Position numbers and translations under genes: made by a program. Source: Rhizobium sp. NFR03 (GTDB lineage: Bacteria > Pseudomonadota > Alphaproteobacteria > Rhizobiales > Rhizobiaceae). Taken from it: DNA of 64,000 bases. Below, in pieces: positions 45,132-53,085 of the stretch. Below the pieces are notes generated by a model. It did no database searches, was not told the origin of the DNA, and saw nothing but the letters and a program-made list of their open reading frames with translations. Each line of letters opens with the position of its first letter. The first letter of the stretch is position 1. The stretch covers positions 1 to 64,000 of the forward strand of contig NZ_FOGR01000011.1 in assembly GCF_900111275.1 (NCBI RefSeq), given 5' to 3'.

Positions 45132-45995
45132 ATGGTGCACGGCGGAAGCCACGACCTCCTCGTGACAACACGGCACACGCCAAAGTCCCGTATGCTCGAT
45201 CATTACCGGATCGTGCGTGACCACCGGATGACGACCGTGCGCGACGGGCTCGTACCCGGGCATCATGTCTCCGAGCGTCTTGCCGCTGCCCGACGTGCGG
45301 GCGTCGAGGCCATTTGGGATCTGTCGCATTATCATCGCAACGAGGATCCGGTTCGCTGCGCCAGGATCGCTGCCGAGGCGTCGGTCGCCGTGAATGGCCG
45401 GGACAGGCTGTGGCTTTGTCCCGTCAACGAACCGTCACTCTATCCAAAAATAGCCGGTATGCCTCGGCACGAGGCAACCAGCATGGCGATCACCATGGCC
45501 CGCGTCGCGCGTGATCATCATCCCGATGTCGGCATCCTGACGAACGATCCCATCACGGGTGTCGGCGACCGTCAGTTCGAAGCGACGGATGCAATTGTCT
45601 CTGCCATTCACGTCGATGTTATCGGCATCAACTATTATCCGCATACCGCTCGAACGTCGCTCGTGAAGGTGCTGATGGCGACCTGGCGGCGTTATCGCAA
45701 GCCGATCATGGTGTCGGAAACCAGCTGGCATGACGGCCATCCCGTCCATCACCGCCGTTATCCCGGGCTGAACAAGGGGACATGGTTGCGGCATGTGGTC
45801 GAGCAGGTCGATATCGCCAGGTTTCATGGCGCCGACGTCGTTGGCATCTGCTGGTACCCGATTGTTGATTGTCCGCCGTGGCATTCACCGAACGCCCGGA
45901 ACCGCTGGAGCCATGGCCTGATCCGAAAGGATCTGTCGGTCGATCCATGGCTATCCGCGGAACTCGGGCGAATTGGTATGCGTGAAGCCGCCTAG
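45132..45995 (+). CDS. Clan GH-A glycoside hydrolase-like protein (family 1-like), N-terminus displaced
   Basis: 287 aa as an intact frame, though homologous sequence continues upstream (see 45032-45131). TIM-barrel glycosidase landmarks: NEP at residues 99-101 with acid/base E100, GINYYPH near 165-171 and nucleophile E196 in IMVSETSW. These are spaced as in clan A retaining enzymes such as beta-glucosidases. No signal peptide is visible. Trp- and His-rich. Substrate unknown. No close operon partner: the TRAP terminator precedes it and a MarR gene with its own operator follows. If the AAAA slip is real the gene is broken or depends on frameshifting. Confidence 0.6.
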   Translation: MVHGGSHDLLVTTRHTPKSRMLDHYRIVRDHRMTTVRDGLVPGHHVSERLAAARRAGVEAIWDLSHYHRNEDPVRCARIAAEASVAVNGRDRLWLCPVNEPSLYPKIAGMPRHEATSMAITMARVARDHHPDVGILTNDPITGVGDRQFEATDAIVSAIHVDVIGINYYPHTARTSLVKVLMATWRRYRKPIMVSETSWHDGHPVHHRRYPGLNKGTWLRHVVEQVDIARFHGADVVGICWYPIVDCPPWHSPNARNRWSHGLIRKDLSVDPWLSAELGRIGMREAA

Positions 45996-46091
45996 TCGTC
46001 CCACGAGTGCTTTCTCCCGGACCGTCAGACGCCCTCTGCCCTGATAATCTGGTCCATTGCCGCCGCCTCAAACATGACAGTCGGAATTATG

Positions 46092-46124
46092 TCTAGTGCG
46101 CTAGATAATGTTGTGCTAGACAAT
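46092..46124. promoter_or_regulatory. Probable MarR operator
   Basis: TCTAGTGCGCTAGA (46092-46105), palindromic halves TCTAG/CTAGA with a 4-bp centre, and a second CTAGACAATG at 46117-46126 echoing CTAGATAATG of the first. Situated 30-60 nt upstream of the MarR start, the usual autoregulatory position. Confidence 0.65.
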
Positions 46125-46152
46125 GCGCTACTGCCTTCGCTTGAGAGTTGTC

Positions 46153-46575
46153 ATGTCGCATCGCCTCGGTACCCAGTTATCGTTCGCCATCTACGGCGTC
46201 GCCGCCAGGATGGCACGCCTGCACAAGCCGTTTCTGGCGCCGCTGGGACTGACCTTCCCGCAATACCTCGTGATGCTCGAACTCTATGTCGGAACACCTC
46301 GCTATGTTGGCGATCTCGGCAATAGCCTTGGCATGGATACCGGCACCATAACGCCTCTGCTCAAGCGCCTTGAGGCGTCCGGAATGATCACGCGGATGCG
46401 TGACCCCAAAGACGAGCGGTGTGTGCTGATCAACCTCACGCCAGCCGCAGAAGCCATCAAGGACGAAGTCTGGGGCATCACCGACAAGATCAAGAGCGCC
46501 TGCAAGATCGACGAGGCCGGCCTGATCGCCCTGCGTGACACGTTGAACGATTTCGCCCGCCCGGCAGTTGAATAG
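46153..46575 (+). CDS. MarR-family regulator, OhrR-like without the redox Cys
   Basis: 140 aa from ATG 46153 (GAGAG upstream). Closely follows the OhrR layout: LAPLGLTFPQYLVMLELY, LGMDTGTITPLLKRLEASGM and the wing RDPKDERCVLINLT. The reactive Cys of OhrR, in an L-C-F-A-L-Y context, is replaced: this protein has QLSFAIYG with Ser10. It therefore should not sense organic peroxides by that route. It is followed after 13 nt by an NAD(P)-binding reductase, probably its target in one operon. Confidence 0.87.
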   Translation: MSHRLGTQLSFAIYGVAARMARLHKPFLAPLGLTFPQYLVMLELYVGTPRYVGDLGNSLGMDTGTITPLLKRLEASGMITRMRDPKDERCVLINLTPAAEAIKDEVWGITDKIKSACKIDEAGLIALRDTLNDFARPAVE

Positions 46576-46588
46576 GAAAGGAAACATC

Positions 46589-47335
46589 ATGAACATCGGA
46601 ATCATCGGCGCCGGGAATATCGGCGCAGAACTGGCCAGGAAGCTCTCAGCGGCCGGGCATAGCGTCAAACTCGCAAATTCCCGGGGACCCGAAAGTCTGA
46701 AGGACATTGTTGAGGGCACAACCATATCCGCTGTCGCAAGGGAAGATGTGGCAACGGACGCGGATGTCGTGATCCTGTCGATGCCCTTCGCCCGTAATGG
46801 GGAAGCCGCCTCCTTGGTGGCTCATGCGCCCGCCGGCGCCATCTTGGTCGATACCTCGAACTATTATCCCATGCGCGACGGGCGGATCGATGACGTCGAG
46901 AGCGGCAAGCCGGAAACCGTCTGGGCCAGCGAACAGGTCGGACGGTCTTTGATAAAGGCATGGAATGCCATTCTCTCGCAGACCCTTGTCGAGGCGGGTG
47001 TCGCTCCTGGCACATCAGGCCGGATTGCCATTCCGATCGCAGGCGACGATCTGGCTGCCAAGCGCGTCGTGGCGGAACTGGTCAGCGCAACCGGTTTCGA
47101 TACGGTGGACGCGGGTGAATTGGTGGACTCATGGCGGTTCCAGCCCGGCTCGCCGGCATATTGCACCGAATTGACGATTTCGGAACTCGAGGCTGCTCTC
47201 TCGAATGCGAGCAAGGACCGCTCACCGGCTAATCGAGACGCCATCATGCAGGCGATCACGGACGGCGAGGTGCCGATGACGCGCGCAGCCATGGCTGCAA
47301 ACAATCGGCTCATGTCCGGGCCTCCCGGGAGCTAA
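46589..47335 (+). CDS. NAD(P)-binding oxidoreductase, F420-dependent NADP reductase-like
   Basis: 248 aa from ATG 46589 behind AGGAAAGGAA. Rossmann motif IGIIGAGNIGAELARKLSAA, SMPFARNGEAASLV, and GTSGRIAIPIAGDD followed by SWRFQPGSPAYC. The fold matches COG2085 proteins, which are annotated as F420:NADP reductase-like in organisms lacking F420 and use NADPH for unknown substrates. Downstream of and probably controlled by the MarR regulator. Converges on the DUF882 gene 13 nt away. Confidence 0.82.
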   Translation: MNIGIIGAGNIGAELARKLSAAGHSVKLANSRGPESLKDIVEGTTISAVAREDVATDADVVILSMPFARNGEAASLVAHAPAGAILVDTSNYYPMRDGRIDDVESGKPETVWASEQVGRSLIKAWNAILSQTLVEAGVAPGTSGRIAIPIAGDDLAAKRVVAELVSATGFDTVDAGELVDSWRFQPGSPAYCTELTISELEAALSNASKDRSPANRDAIMQAITDGEVPMTRAAMAANNRLMSGPPGS

Positions 47336-47348
47336 TACACGCAATGCG

Positions 47349-48692
47349 TCAGCCATCTCGCCCGAAGCGGTTCGCGTCGAAAGGGATCGACGGGACGGAT
47401 GTGCCCCGCCGCTGTCCGTGGGGCGCGTCCGTTCCGGCCGTAACCGTGGTCGCGAGAGGGCGGCGCAGGCCGGAGGGGAGCGCAAGGCGGGGGAGCGTGT
47501 CGGTGCCTGCAAGGGCCCAGCCGAGAAGCGCTTGATCGGAAATGGCCCAGGCTGGCTGGACCGTGGGCCGCCTTGAAGCAAGCGTGGTTTCGCCTGATGT
47601 CGGCTGGCGCAGAGCACGCCCGGCGAGCGCAAGGCCGGACTTCGCCGCGAACATCGGGGAGGGAAGGAATGCCGATGTGCCGTGGTGCGCGGGAGCGCTG
47701 TCGCTTTCCGTCATCTGTGGAGTGGTCGCATCTAGCGCGGGGCTTCGGAAGGTGGGAACAGGCACGCTGAGAGCGGCGAGGTCGGGGAAGATCGCCGGGC
47801 GTGTGTCCGGTATCGGCCTTGTCTGGAGGTCGAGCGCTTCCTGCGCACGGCTCGTGGGTGTCGGCAGAAGGGCCGTCACGAGGCTCGCACCATTCTTCGA
47901 CATTGTGCTGGAAGGACTGCGTGCGCCAGCGCTCGTCGCCATGACGATCGGTTTGGCGCTGCCCCGGCGTTTGTAGTCCGCCATGGCGCTGTCGTAGCCA
48001 GGCAGCGCCCGTCCGTCGGACGGCAGATGCAGCGTCTTTCCGTTGGGAAAGATGCGCACGAGTTCCCGTCGCGACATTCGAGGCCATGCCCGGACATTGC
48101 CGACGTCGAGATGCACGAAGGGCGAACCGGATGTTGGATAGTAGCCGACGCCGCCCGCCTGCAGCTGCATGGCGATGGTGCGAAGCTTCGCCAGGCTCAC
48201 GCCGGGAATGAAGAAGTCCATGGCCTTGCCCAGCGTGTGCTGGCTGTTCTTGGCGACGCCCGTGCTGCGGGAGCGGCCACGCAGCATGTTGTTGGTCGCA
48301 GGCGAGCGGTAGGCGGAAACGATGTTGATGTAGCTCTTGGCGCCGCTGCGCGCGTAGACTTCCCAGACGAGGTCGAGCAGGCGGGGATCCATGCGCGCCG
48401 GCTCGTTCCGGCGCCAGTCGCGCAGCAGCTGGTTCACCTGCGCCAGTCCCTTCGCATCGTACTGCCCGTTCCGCTTGAAGGTGATCGTCGCCCGCTCGCC
48501 CGTGTGCGTGAAGAACAGTTTCAGAGCGCGCTCTTCGGCTGCTGCCTCGAACGCGCCGAGCGTTAGCGCCGATACGGCGATGGCGGCAATGGTCGAGGCA
48601 CGGGCTACACCGCGGGCCATCGTCGTGAAAGCCTTTCGGGCGACGGACGGAAGCAGGCCGGCAAGATAAGCGGCCACAGATCGTTCGAACAC
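47349..48692 (-). CDS. DUF882 (YcbK-type) peptidase-like envelope protein
   Basis: 447 aa from GTG 48692 (GGAAACGCC upstream). An ATG at 48746 would add 18 residues without a ribosome site. A hydrophobic stretch ASTIAAIAVSALTLGAFEAA acts as signal or anchor. It is followed by the M15/DUF882 domain: YRSPATNNMLR, SQHTLGKAMDFFIPG with the metal-type His/Asp, and SPFVHLDVGNVRAWPRMSR with H-x-D. These ligands match YcbK/peptidase M15 murein-hydrolase folds that cut peptide cross-links. The C-terminal ~190 residues are Pro/Ser/Thr-rich, low complexity and poorly conserved, probably disordered in the periplasm. Confidence 0.85.
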   Translation of the reverse strand: MFERSVAAYLAGLLPSVARKAFTTMARGVARASTIAAIAVSALTLGAFEAAAEERALKLFFTHTGERATITFKRNGQYDAKGLAQVNQLLRDWRRNEPARMDPRLLDLVWEVYARSGAKSYINIVSAYRSPATNNMLRGRSRSTGVAKNSQHTLGKAMDFFIPGVSLAKLRTIAMQLQAGGVGYYPTSGSPFVHLDVGNVRAWPRMSRRELVRIFPNGKTLHLPSDGRALPGYDSAMADYKRRGSAKPIVMATSAGARSPSSTMSKNGASLVTALLPTPTSRAQEALDLQTRPIPDTRPAIFPDLAALSVPVPTFRSPALDATTPQMTESDSAPAHHGTSAFLPSPMFAAKSGLALAGRALRQPTSGETTLASRRPTVQPAWAISDQALLGWALAGTDTLPRLALPSGLRRPLATTVTAGTDAPHGQRRGTSVPSIPFDANRFGRDG

Positions 48693-48947
48693 GGCGTTTC
48701 CGATCTCCGAGAGAAACAAGGATGGCCGGCATGAGGTTGCCGGCACGTTCGTCTGGCAGAGATTATGGTCAACGAAGATTTAACAAGACGTTGATGGAGA
48801 CGGTGAGCGTGGACAATAGATCGGTTTCTGGCAGCTCCGCGAGGCATGACCGCTGGGCTTCCGGCCGGAAGGATCGATGGCGATAGCGGTTAGTGCCTTC
48901 ACGGTAAAATACGTTCCGCCGGAAAGGTTCTGCAATATTGTCCGATA

Positions 48948-48967
48948 CCGGAGCGATTTCGCTCCGG
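48948..48967. terminator. Hairpin downstream of the dipeptide ABC operon
   Basis: CCGGAGCG / CGCTCCGG with an ATTT loop, 51 nt beyond the stop of the last gene (49018). No T-run; candidate 3' end of the operon. Confidence 0.5.
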
Positions 48968-49017
48968 CTGGAGATGCTCTGGGAGATGAGCGTTTCCCGA
49001 AGGTGCCGCTTATCGCT

Positions 49018-49992
49018 TCATTGATAGAGCAGGCAGGCGACCTGACCGTTTCTCTCGGACGGACCCGCAGCGCCCACCAGCGGTGGCACGACCGCCCGGC
49101 AAGGGGCCATGACGTCCGCGCATCGCGGCGCGAAGGCGCAGCCGGGGGGCATGTCGGCGAGATCCGGCGGGGCGCCGGGGATGGTGATGAGCCGGTCGCG
49201 ACCGTCGGCAAGTTCAACGCGGGCGCCGAGCAGGCCCTTGGTATAGGGATGCCTCGGATTGCGTATGATATCGCTCGCCGTGCCCTCCTCAACGATCCGG
49301 CCGGCATACATCACCGCGATTCTGTCGGCGACCTCGGCGGCAACGCCGATATCGTGGGTGACGAAGATGACCGACAGACCATATTCCTTCTGTAACTCGC
49401 GGATAAGCAGCAGGATCTGGATCTGTACGGTTGCGTCGAGGGCCGTCGTCGGTTCGTCAGCCAGAAGCACCTTCGGATTGCAGGCCAGCGCCATGGCAAT
49501 CATCGCACGCTGCAACATTCCGCCGGACATTTCGTGCGGGTAGTTTTGCAGGCGTCGCTGCGGCGAGGGAATGCGGACCTTCTCGAACAGCGCGAGTGCG
49601 CGTGCGGCCGCTTGCGCCTTTGAAACACGCTCGTGGCGCATGATCGTTTCCTCGATCTGACGGCCGAGGGTGTAGACCGGATCGAGCGCGAGCCGGGGCT
49701 CCTGAAACACCATGGAGACCACAGCGCCGCGCAGATTGCCGAGTTCGCGCGTCGTGAGACCGGTGACGTCGCGGCCCCCCACCGACATCGAGCCTTCGAT
49801 GGTGGTGCCTTTCGGGTGCATGCGCAGAAGCGAGCGCATGGTCACGCTCTTGCCGGAACCGGACTCGCCAAGCAAGGCAACGACTTCGCCAGCGCGCACC
49901 TTCAAGCTCACCCCGTTAACGGCCTTGACCGGTTTTCGGCCGCGATGGAATGTGACGGAGAGGTCGTCGATATCGATCATCGTATCGGTCAT
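49018..49992 (-). CDS. Peptide-type ABC transporter ATP-binding protein, DppD-like
   Basis: 324 aa. Walker A GESGSGKS, signature MSGGMLQRAMIAMA, Walker B VLLADEPTTALD, and the C-terminal oligopeptide extension PPGCAFAPRC with the Fe-S-type Cys seen in Dpp/Opp ATPases. Start overlaps the stop of the second ATPase by 4 nt. Last gene of the five-gene minus-strand operon. Confidence 0.92.
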   Translation of the reverse strand: MTDTMIDIDDLSVTFHRGRKPVKAVNGVSLKVRAGEVVALLGESGSGKSVTMRSLLRMHPKGTTIEGSMSVGGRDVTGLTTRELGNLRGAVVSMVFQEPRLALDPVYTLGRQIEETIMRHERVSKAQAAARALALFEKVRIPSPQRRLQNYPHEMSGGMLQRAMIAMALACNPKVLLADEPTTALDATVQIQILLLIRELQKEYGLSVIFVTHDIGVAAEVADRIAVMYAGRIVEEGTASDIIRNPRHPYTKGLLGARVELADGRDRLITIPGAPPDLADMPPGCAFAPRCADVMAPCRAVVPPLVGAAGPSERNGQVACLLYQ

Positions 49993-51056
49993 GTCGAAGT
50001 CCCTGCGAGGCCGGGCGCGCGGCTGTGGCCGGAGCCGGGAACCGCCATCAGGCAGGCTGCGGATTGCTCTGCGGACAGGCTTGCGAGCGGTGGTATCGCG
50101 CGGCTGCAGATATCCTCCACGAACTGACAGCGCGTGTGGAACCGACAGCCGCTCGGCGGGTCGATCGGGTTCGGCGGATCCCCCGAGAGCGGCGGTTCGA
50201 TCGTGCGCTCGGATGGGTCCATCTTTGGCATGGACGCGAGAAGGGCCGCGGAATAGGGGTGCCGGGCCTCACCAAAGATCGCCGCACGCGTACCGATCTC
50301 CGCCACCTTGCCGAGATACATGACCATGACCCGGTCACACATGAACTTCACGACGTTGAGGTCATGCGAAATGAACAGGTATGTCAGCCCGAAATCGCGC
50401 TTGAGGTCGAGCAGCAGGTTGAGCACCTGTGCCTCCACCGACTTGTCGAGCGCCGAGACGGCTTCGTCAAGAATGATCAGCCTTGGCTCGAGCGCCAGCG
50501 CCCGCGCAATATTCACGCGCTGGCGCTGGCCGCCGGAAAGCTCGTGGGGATACCGTCCGGCGAAGCGCCCGGGCTCAAGGCCCACCCGGAAGAGAAGATC
50601 ATGTGCACGGGAAATGGCTTTCGCCGCGGGGACGCCATGCACCTGCGGCGCGAAAGCGATCGACTCCTCGATCGTCAGGCGCGGGTTGAGAGAGGCGTAG
50701 CTGTCCTGAAAGACCATCTGCACCTGTCGGCGATACTGCGCGAGCGGCAGGGTTTCGCCCACCGTCTCGCCGTCGAACAGGAGATCGCCCTTGTCGCGGA
50801 CGATGAGGTTCATCAGAAGGCGCGCCGTCGTGGACTTGCCGCAACCGCTTTCGCCGACGACGCCAAGCGTTTCACCCTTGAGGATGTCGAAATCGACGCC
50901 ATCGACGGCGCGCACGACCTTCTTCGGCCCGAAGAAGCCGCTGCTTTTCACCGGGAAATGCTTCAGCAAGCCCCTCGCGGAGATCAGTGGCTGGGCTGGG
51001 CCGCCGCGCTCGCCGATGCCCGGATCCAGGTTGTAGGGGGATATGACGGCGCTCAT
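49989..51056 (-). CDS. Peptide-type ABC transporter ATP-binding protein, DppF-like
   Basis: 355 aa from ATG 51056, which overlaps the DppC stop (ATGA). Walker [36 protein letters not shown] and the C-terminal PPSGCRFHTRC. The Walker B region reads DEAVSALD, normal for DppF. Pairs with the 49018 product to drive uptake. Confidence 0.92.
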   Translation of the reverse strand: MSAVISPYNLDPGIGERGGPAQPLISARGLLKHFPVKSSGFFGPKKVVRAVDGVDFDILKGETLGVVGESGCGKSTTARLLMNLIVRDKGDLLFDGETVGETLPLAQYRRQVQMVFQDSYASLNPRLTIEESIAFAPQVHGVPAAKAISRAHDLLFRVGLEPGRFAGRYPHELSGGQRQRVNIARALALEPRLIILDEAVSALDKSVEAQVLNLLLDLKRDFGLTYLFISHDLNVVKFMCDRVMVMYLGKVAEIGTRAAIFGEARHPYSAALLASMPKMDPSERTIEPPLSGDPPNPIDPPSGCRFHTRCQFVEDICSRAIPPLASLSAEQSAACLMAVPGSGHSRAPGLAGTST

Positions 51057-51943
51057 GATTTCACGTCCATGGCGGTTCGAAGGCCGTCCGAGAAGAGGTT
51101 GAAACAGACGGAGGTGACGAAGATCATCAGGCCCGGCAGGGCGGCGACGAGCGGGTTGTTGTAGATCGCGGTTCTCAGCGTGTTCAGCATCAATCCCCAT
51201 TCCGCATCCGGCGGGCGCACCCCGAGGCCGAGGAAGGAGAGGCCTGACGCGAGGATCATCGAGACGGAGATGAGGCTGGTGGCAAAGACGAAGATGGGGC
51301 TGAGGACGTTGCCGAGAATATGCACCCGGATGATCGTGCGGGCCGGCGCGCCGGACGCGCGGGCGGCATCGACGTAATCGAGCTTGCGCACCTGTGTCGT
51401 CACACTTTCGGCAACGCGCGCGATCTGCGGGATGAAGACGACGGTGAGCGAGACCAGCGCATTGGTGAGACCGGAGCCGAGCGCGCCGGACAGTGCGACG
51501 GCGAGGAGGACGGAGGGGAAGGCGTAGAAGACATCGATCGTGCGCATGATCAGCGTGTTGACGATGCCGCCGGCATAACCGGCAATAATGCCGATGGCCG
51601 AGCCGATGACGAAGGCTATGGGAACGGGGATGACGCCCATGGTGAGCGACAGGCGCGCGCCATAGATCAGCCGCGAGAGCATGTCGCGGCCAAGCTCGTC
51701 CGTGCCCAGGATGTAACCGGGTGTGCCGATGGGCTTCAGGCGGCGGATGACGCTGCCCTTGGAGGGATCGTAGGGCGCGATATAGGGTGCGAAGATCGCG
51801 ATGAGGACGAGGAGCACGACGACGCCAAGCGCGCAGAGTGCCACCGGATCACGACAGAGCCGCCGGATGACGCCGCTCCAGAAGCCGGGCGATTTGAGGA
51901 TGACGGGCGTTGGCGCGACCATGTCTGCGGTGATGACGGCCAT
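51053..51943 (-). CDS. Peptide-type ABC transporter permease, DppC-like
   Basis: 296 aa. N-terminal OppC-type segment VALCALGVVVLLVLIAIFAP, LGTDELGRDMLSRLIYGAR and EAA loop YVDAARASGAPARTIIRVHI. Six membrane segments. Coupled to the DppF gene by a 4-nt overlap and 3 nt from DppB. Confidence 0.93.
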   Translation of the reverse strand: MAVITADMVAPTPVILKSPGFWSGVIRRLCRDPVALCALGVVVLLVLIAIFAPYIAPYDPSKGSVIRRLKPIGTPGYILGTDELGRDMLSRLIYGARLSLTMGVIPVPIAFVIGSAIGIIAGYAGGIVNTLIMRTIDVFYAFPSVLLAVALSGALGSGLTNALVSLTVVFIPQIARVAESVTTQVRKLDYVDAARASGAPARTIIRVHILGNVLSPIFVFATSLISVSMILASGLSFLGLGVRPPDAEWGLMLNTLRTAIYNNPLVAALPGLMIFVTSVCFNLFSDGLRTAMDVKS

Positions 51944-51946
51944 GGA

Positions 51947-52900
51947 TCAGCTCCTCTGGATGCGCGGGTCGATCGCGCTTTGCAGCACATCGACGATGAG
52001 GTTCAGGAAGACGAAGAACAGAGCGAGCACCAGGATCGTGCCCTGCAGAATGGGCAGGTCGCGGGTGAAGATTGCCCCGTTGAGGAGAAAGCCGGTCCCC
52101 GGCCAGGAAAACACCGTTTCAATCAGGATCGATCCGCCGAGGAGATAGCCGAGTTGCAGGCCCATGACCGAGATCGCGGTGGGTGCCGCGTTGCGGATGA
52201 CGTGGCGCAGGATCTGGCGCGACATCAGGCCCTTGGCGGCAAGCGCCTGGGTGAAATCCTGCGACAGGATATCGGCCACCAGAGAGCGGATGGTTCGGGC
52301 GATGATGCCCATGGGGATGACCGACATGGTGACGGCCGGGAGGATGAGATATTGCACATACTCCCAGCTGAAGGCCCGCCCGTCGGAGCCACCGGGCCCA
52401 CCACCCATTGCCGGCAGCCAGCCGAGCGTGACCGAAAAGGCGATGACGAGCACCATGCCGAGCCAGTAATGGGGAACGCTGACGCCGAGCATGGCCACGG
52501 CGGAGGCCAGCCGGTCGATCCACCCACCGCGGAAGATGCCGGCCACGAACCCGAGCACCGAGCCGATGGTAAAACCGATCAGCGTCGCGGCAACGGCGAG
52601 GATGATCGAATTCACCGAGGCATCGAGAATTTCGCTGAGCACCGGACGCCCGGACGCGATGGAAACGCCGAGATCGCCGTGGAGCGTGCGCCACGCCCAT
52701 AGTCCGTACTGCACGGGCAAAGGCTGATCGAGCCCGTAAAACACCCGCATCTGCATCTGCTGCTCGGCCGAGGCATCGGAGGGCAGGATGGCGGCCAGCG
52801 GATCGCCCGGCGCGATATGGATCAGGAGGAAGCAGACGATGCTCACGCCGATCGCAACGGGAATGACGTGCAGCAGTCTCTTCAGGGCATAAGCCAGCAT
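51947..52900 (-). CDS. Peptide-type ABC transporter permease, DppB-like
   Basis: 317 aa. LKRLLHVIPVAIGVSIVCFL at the N-terminus, the PGDPLAAILPSDAS motif, and EAA-type DFTQALAAKGLMSRQILRHV. C-terminal GSILIETVFSWPGTGFLLNG is the OppB/DppB signature. Preceded by a 185-bp gap with repeats that separates it from the binding-protein gene. Confidence 0.93.
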   Translation of the reverse strand: MLAYALKRLLHVIPVAIGVSIVCFLLIHIAPGDPLAAILPSDASAEQQMQMRVFYGLDQPLPVQYGLWAWRTLHGDLGVSIASGRPVLSEILDASVNSIILAVAATLIGFTIGSVLGFVAGIFRGGWIDRLASAVAMLGVSVPHYWLGMVLVIAFSVTLGWLPAMGGGPGGSDGRAFSWEYVQYLILPAVTMSVIPMGIIARTIRSLVADILSQDFTQALAAKGLMSRQILRHVIRNAAPTAISVMGLQLGYLLGGSILIETVFSWPGTGFLLNGAIFTRDLPILQGTILVLALFFVFLNLIVDVLQSAIDPRIQRS

Positions 52901-52918
52901 GCGGTTCTCGTGAGGCTA

Positions 52919-53007
52919 GAGCATGTCGCGCAAGCGCGTGCGGCGGTTTCGCGACGGCGACATGCGTGGATACCAAGACCCGAAGCGTTTTCAGCCAACC
53001 TGAAAAC
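52919..53007. repeat. Rhizobial-type intergenic palindromic repeat
   Basis: GAGCATGTCGCGCAAGCGCG begins at 52919; GCATGTCGC (52921-52929) pairs with GCGACATGC (52957-52965). The sequence continues with AAGACCCGAAGCG and a second hairpin GTTTTCAG / CTGAAAAC (52987-52994 with 53000-53007). This pattern resembles short palindromic elements dispersed through Rhizobium and Agrobacterium intergenic regions. Identification is from memory, not from a search. Confidence 0.55.
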
Positions 53008-53038
53008 TCGCCACACGCTCCGGAGTCTCGTGACATCC

Positions 53039-53067
53039 GGCTGCGCGACACGATCGGTCGCGCAGCC
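53039..53067 (-). other. Strong hairpin after binding-protein gene
   Basis: Perfect 11-bp stem GGCTGCGCGAC / GTCGCGCAGCC around a 7-nt loop, 18 nt downstream of the binding-protein stop on the - strand. Probable partial terminator or 3' stabiliser giving higher binding-protein levels. Confidence 0.7.
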
Positions 53068-53085
53068 GGGCTTGCATGACGAATG

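Noticed and set aside
45132-45995. Calling the glycoside hydrolase a proven pseudogene
   Set aside because: The catalytic region is intact and the only defect is at a short A run, which could be a sequencing error.
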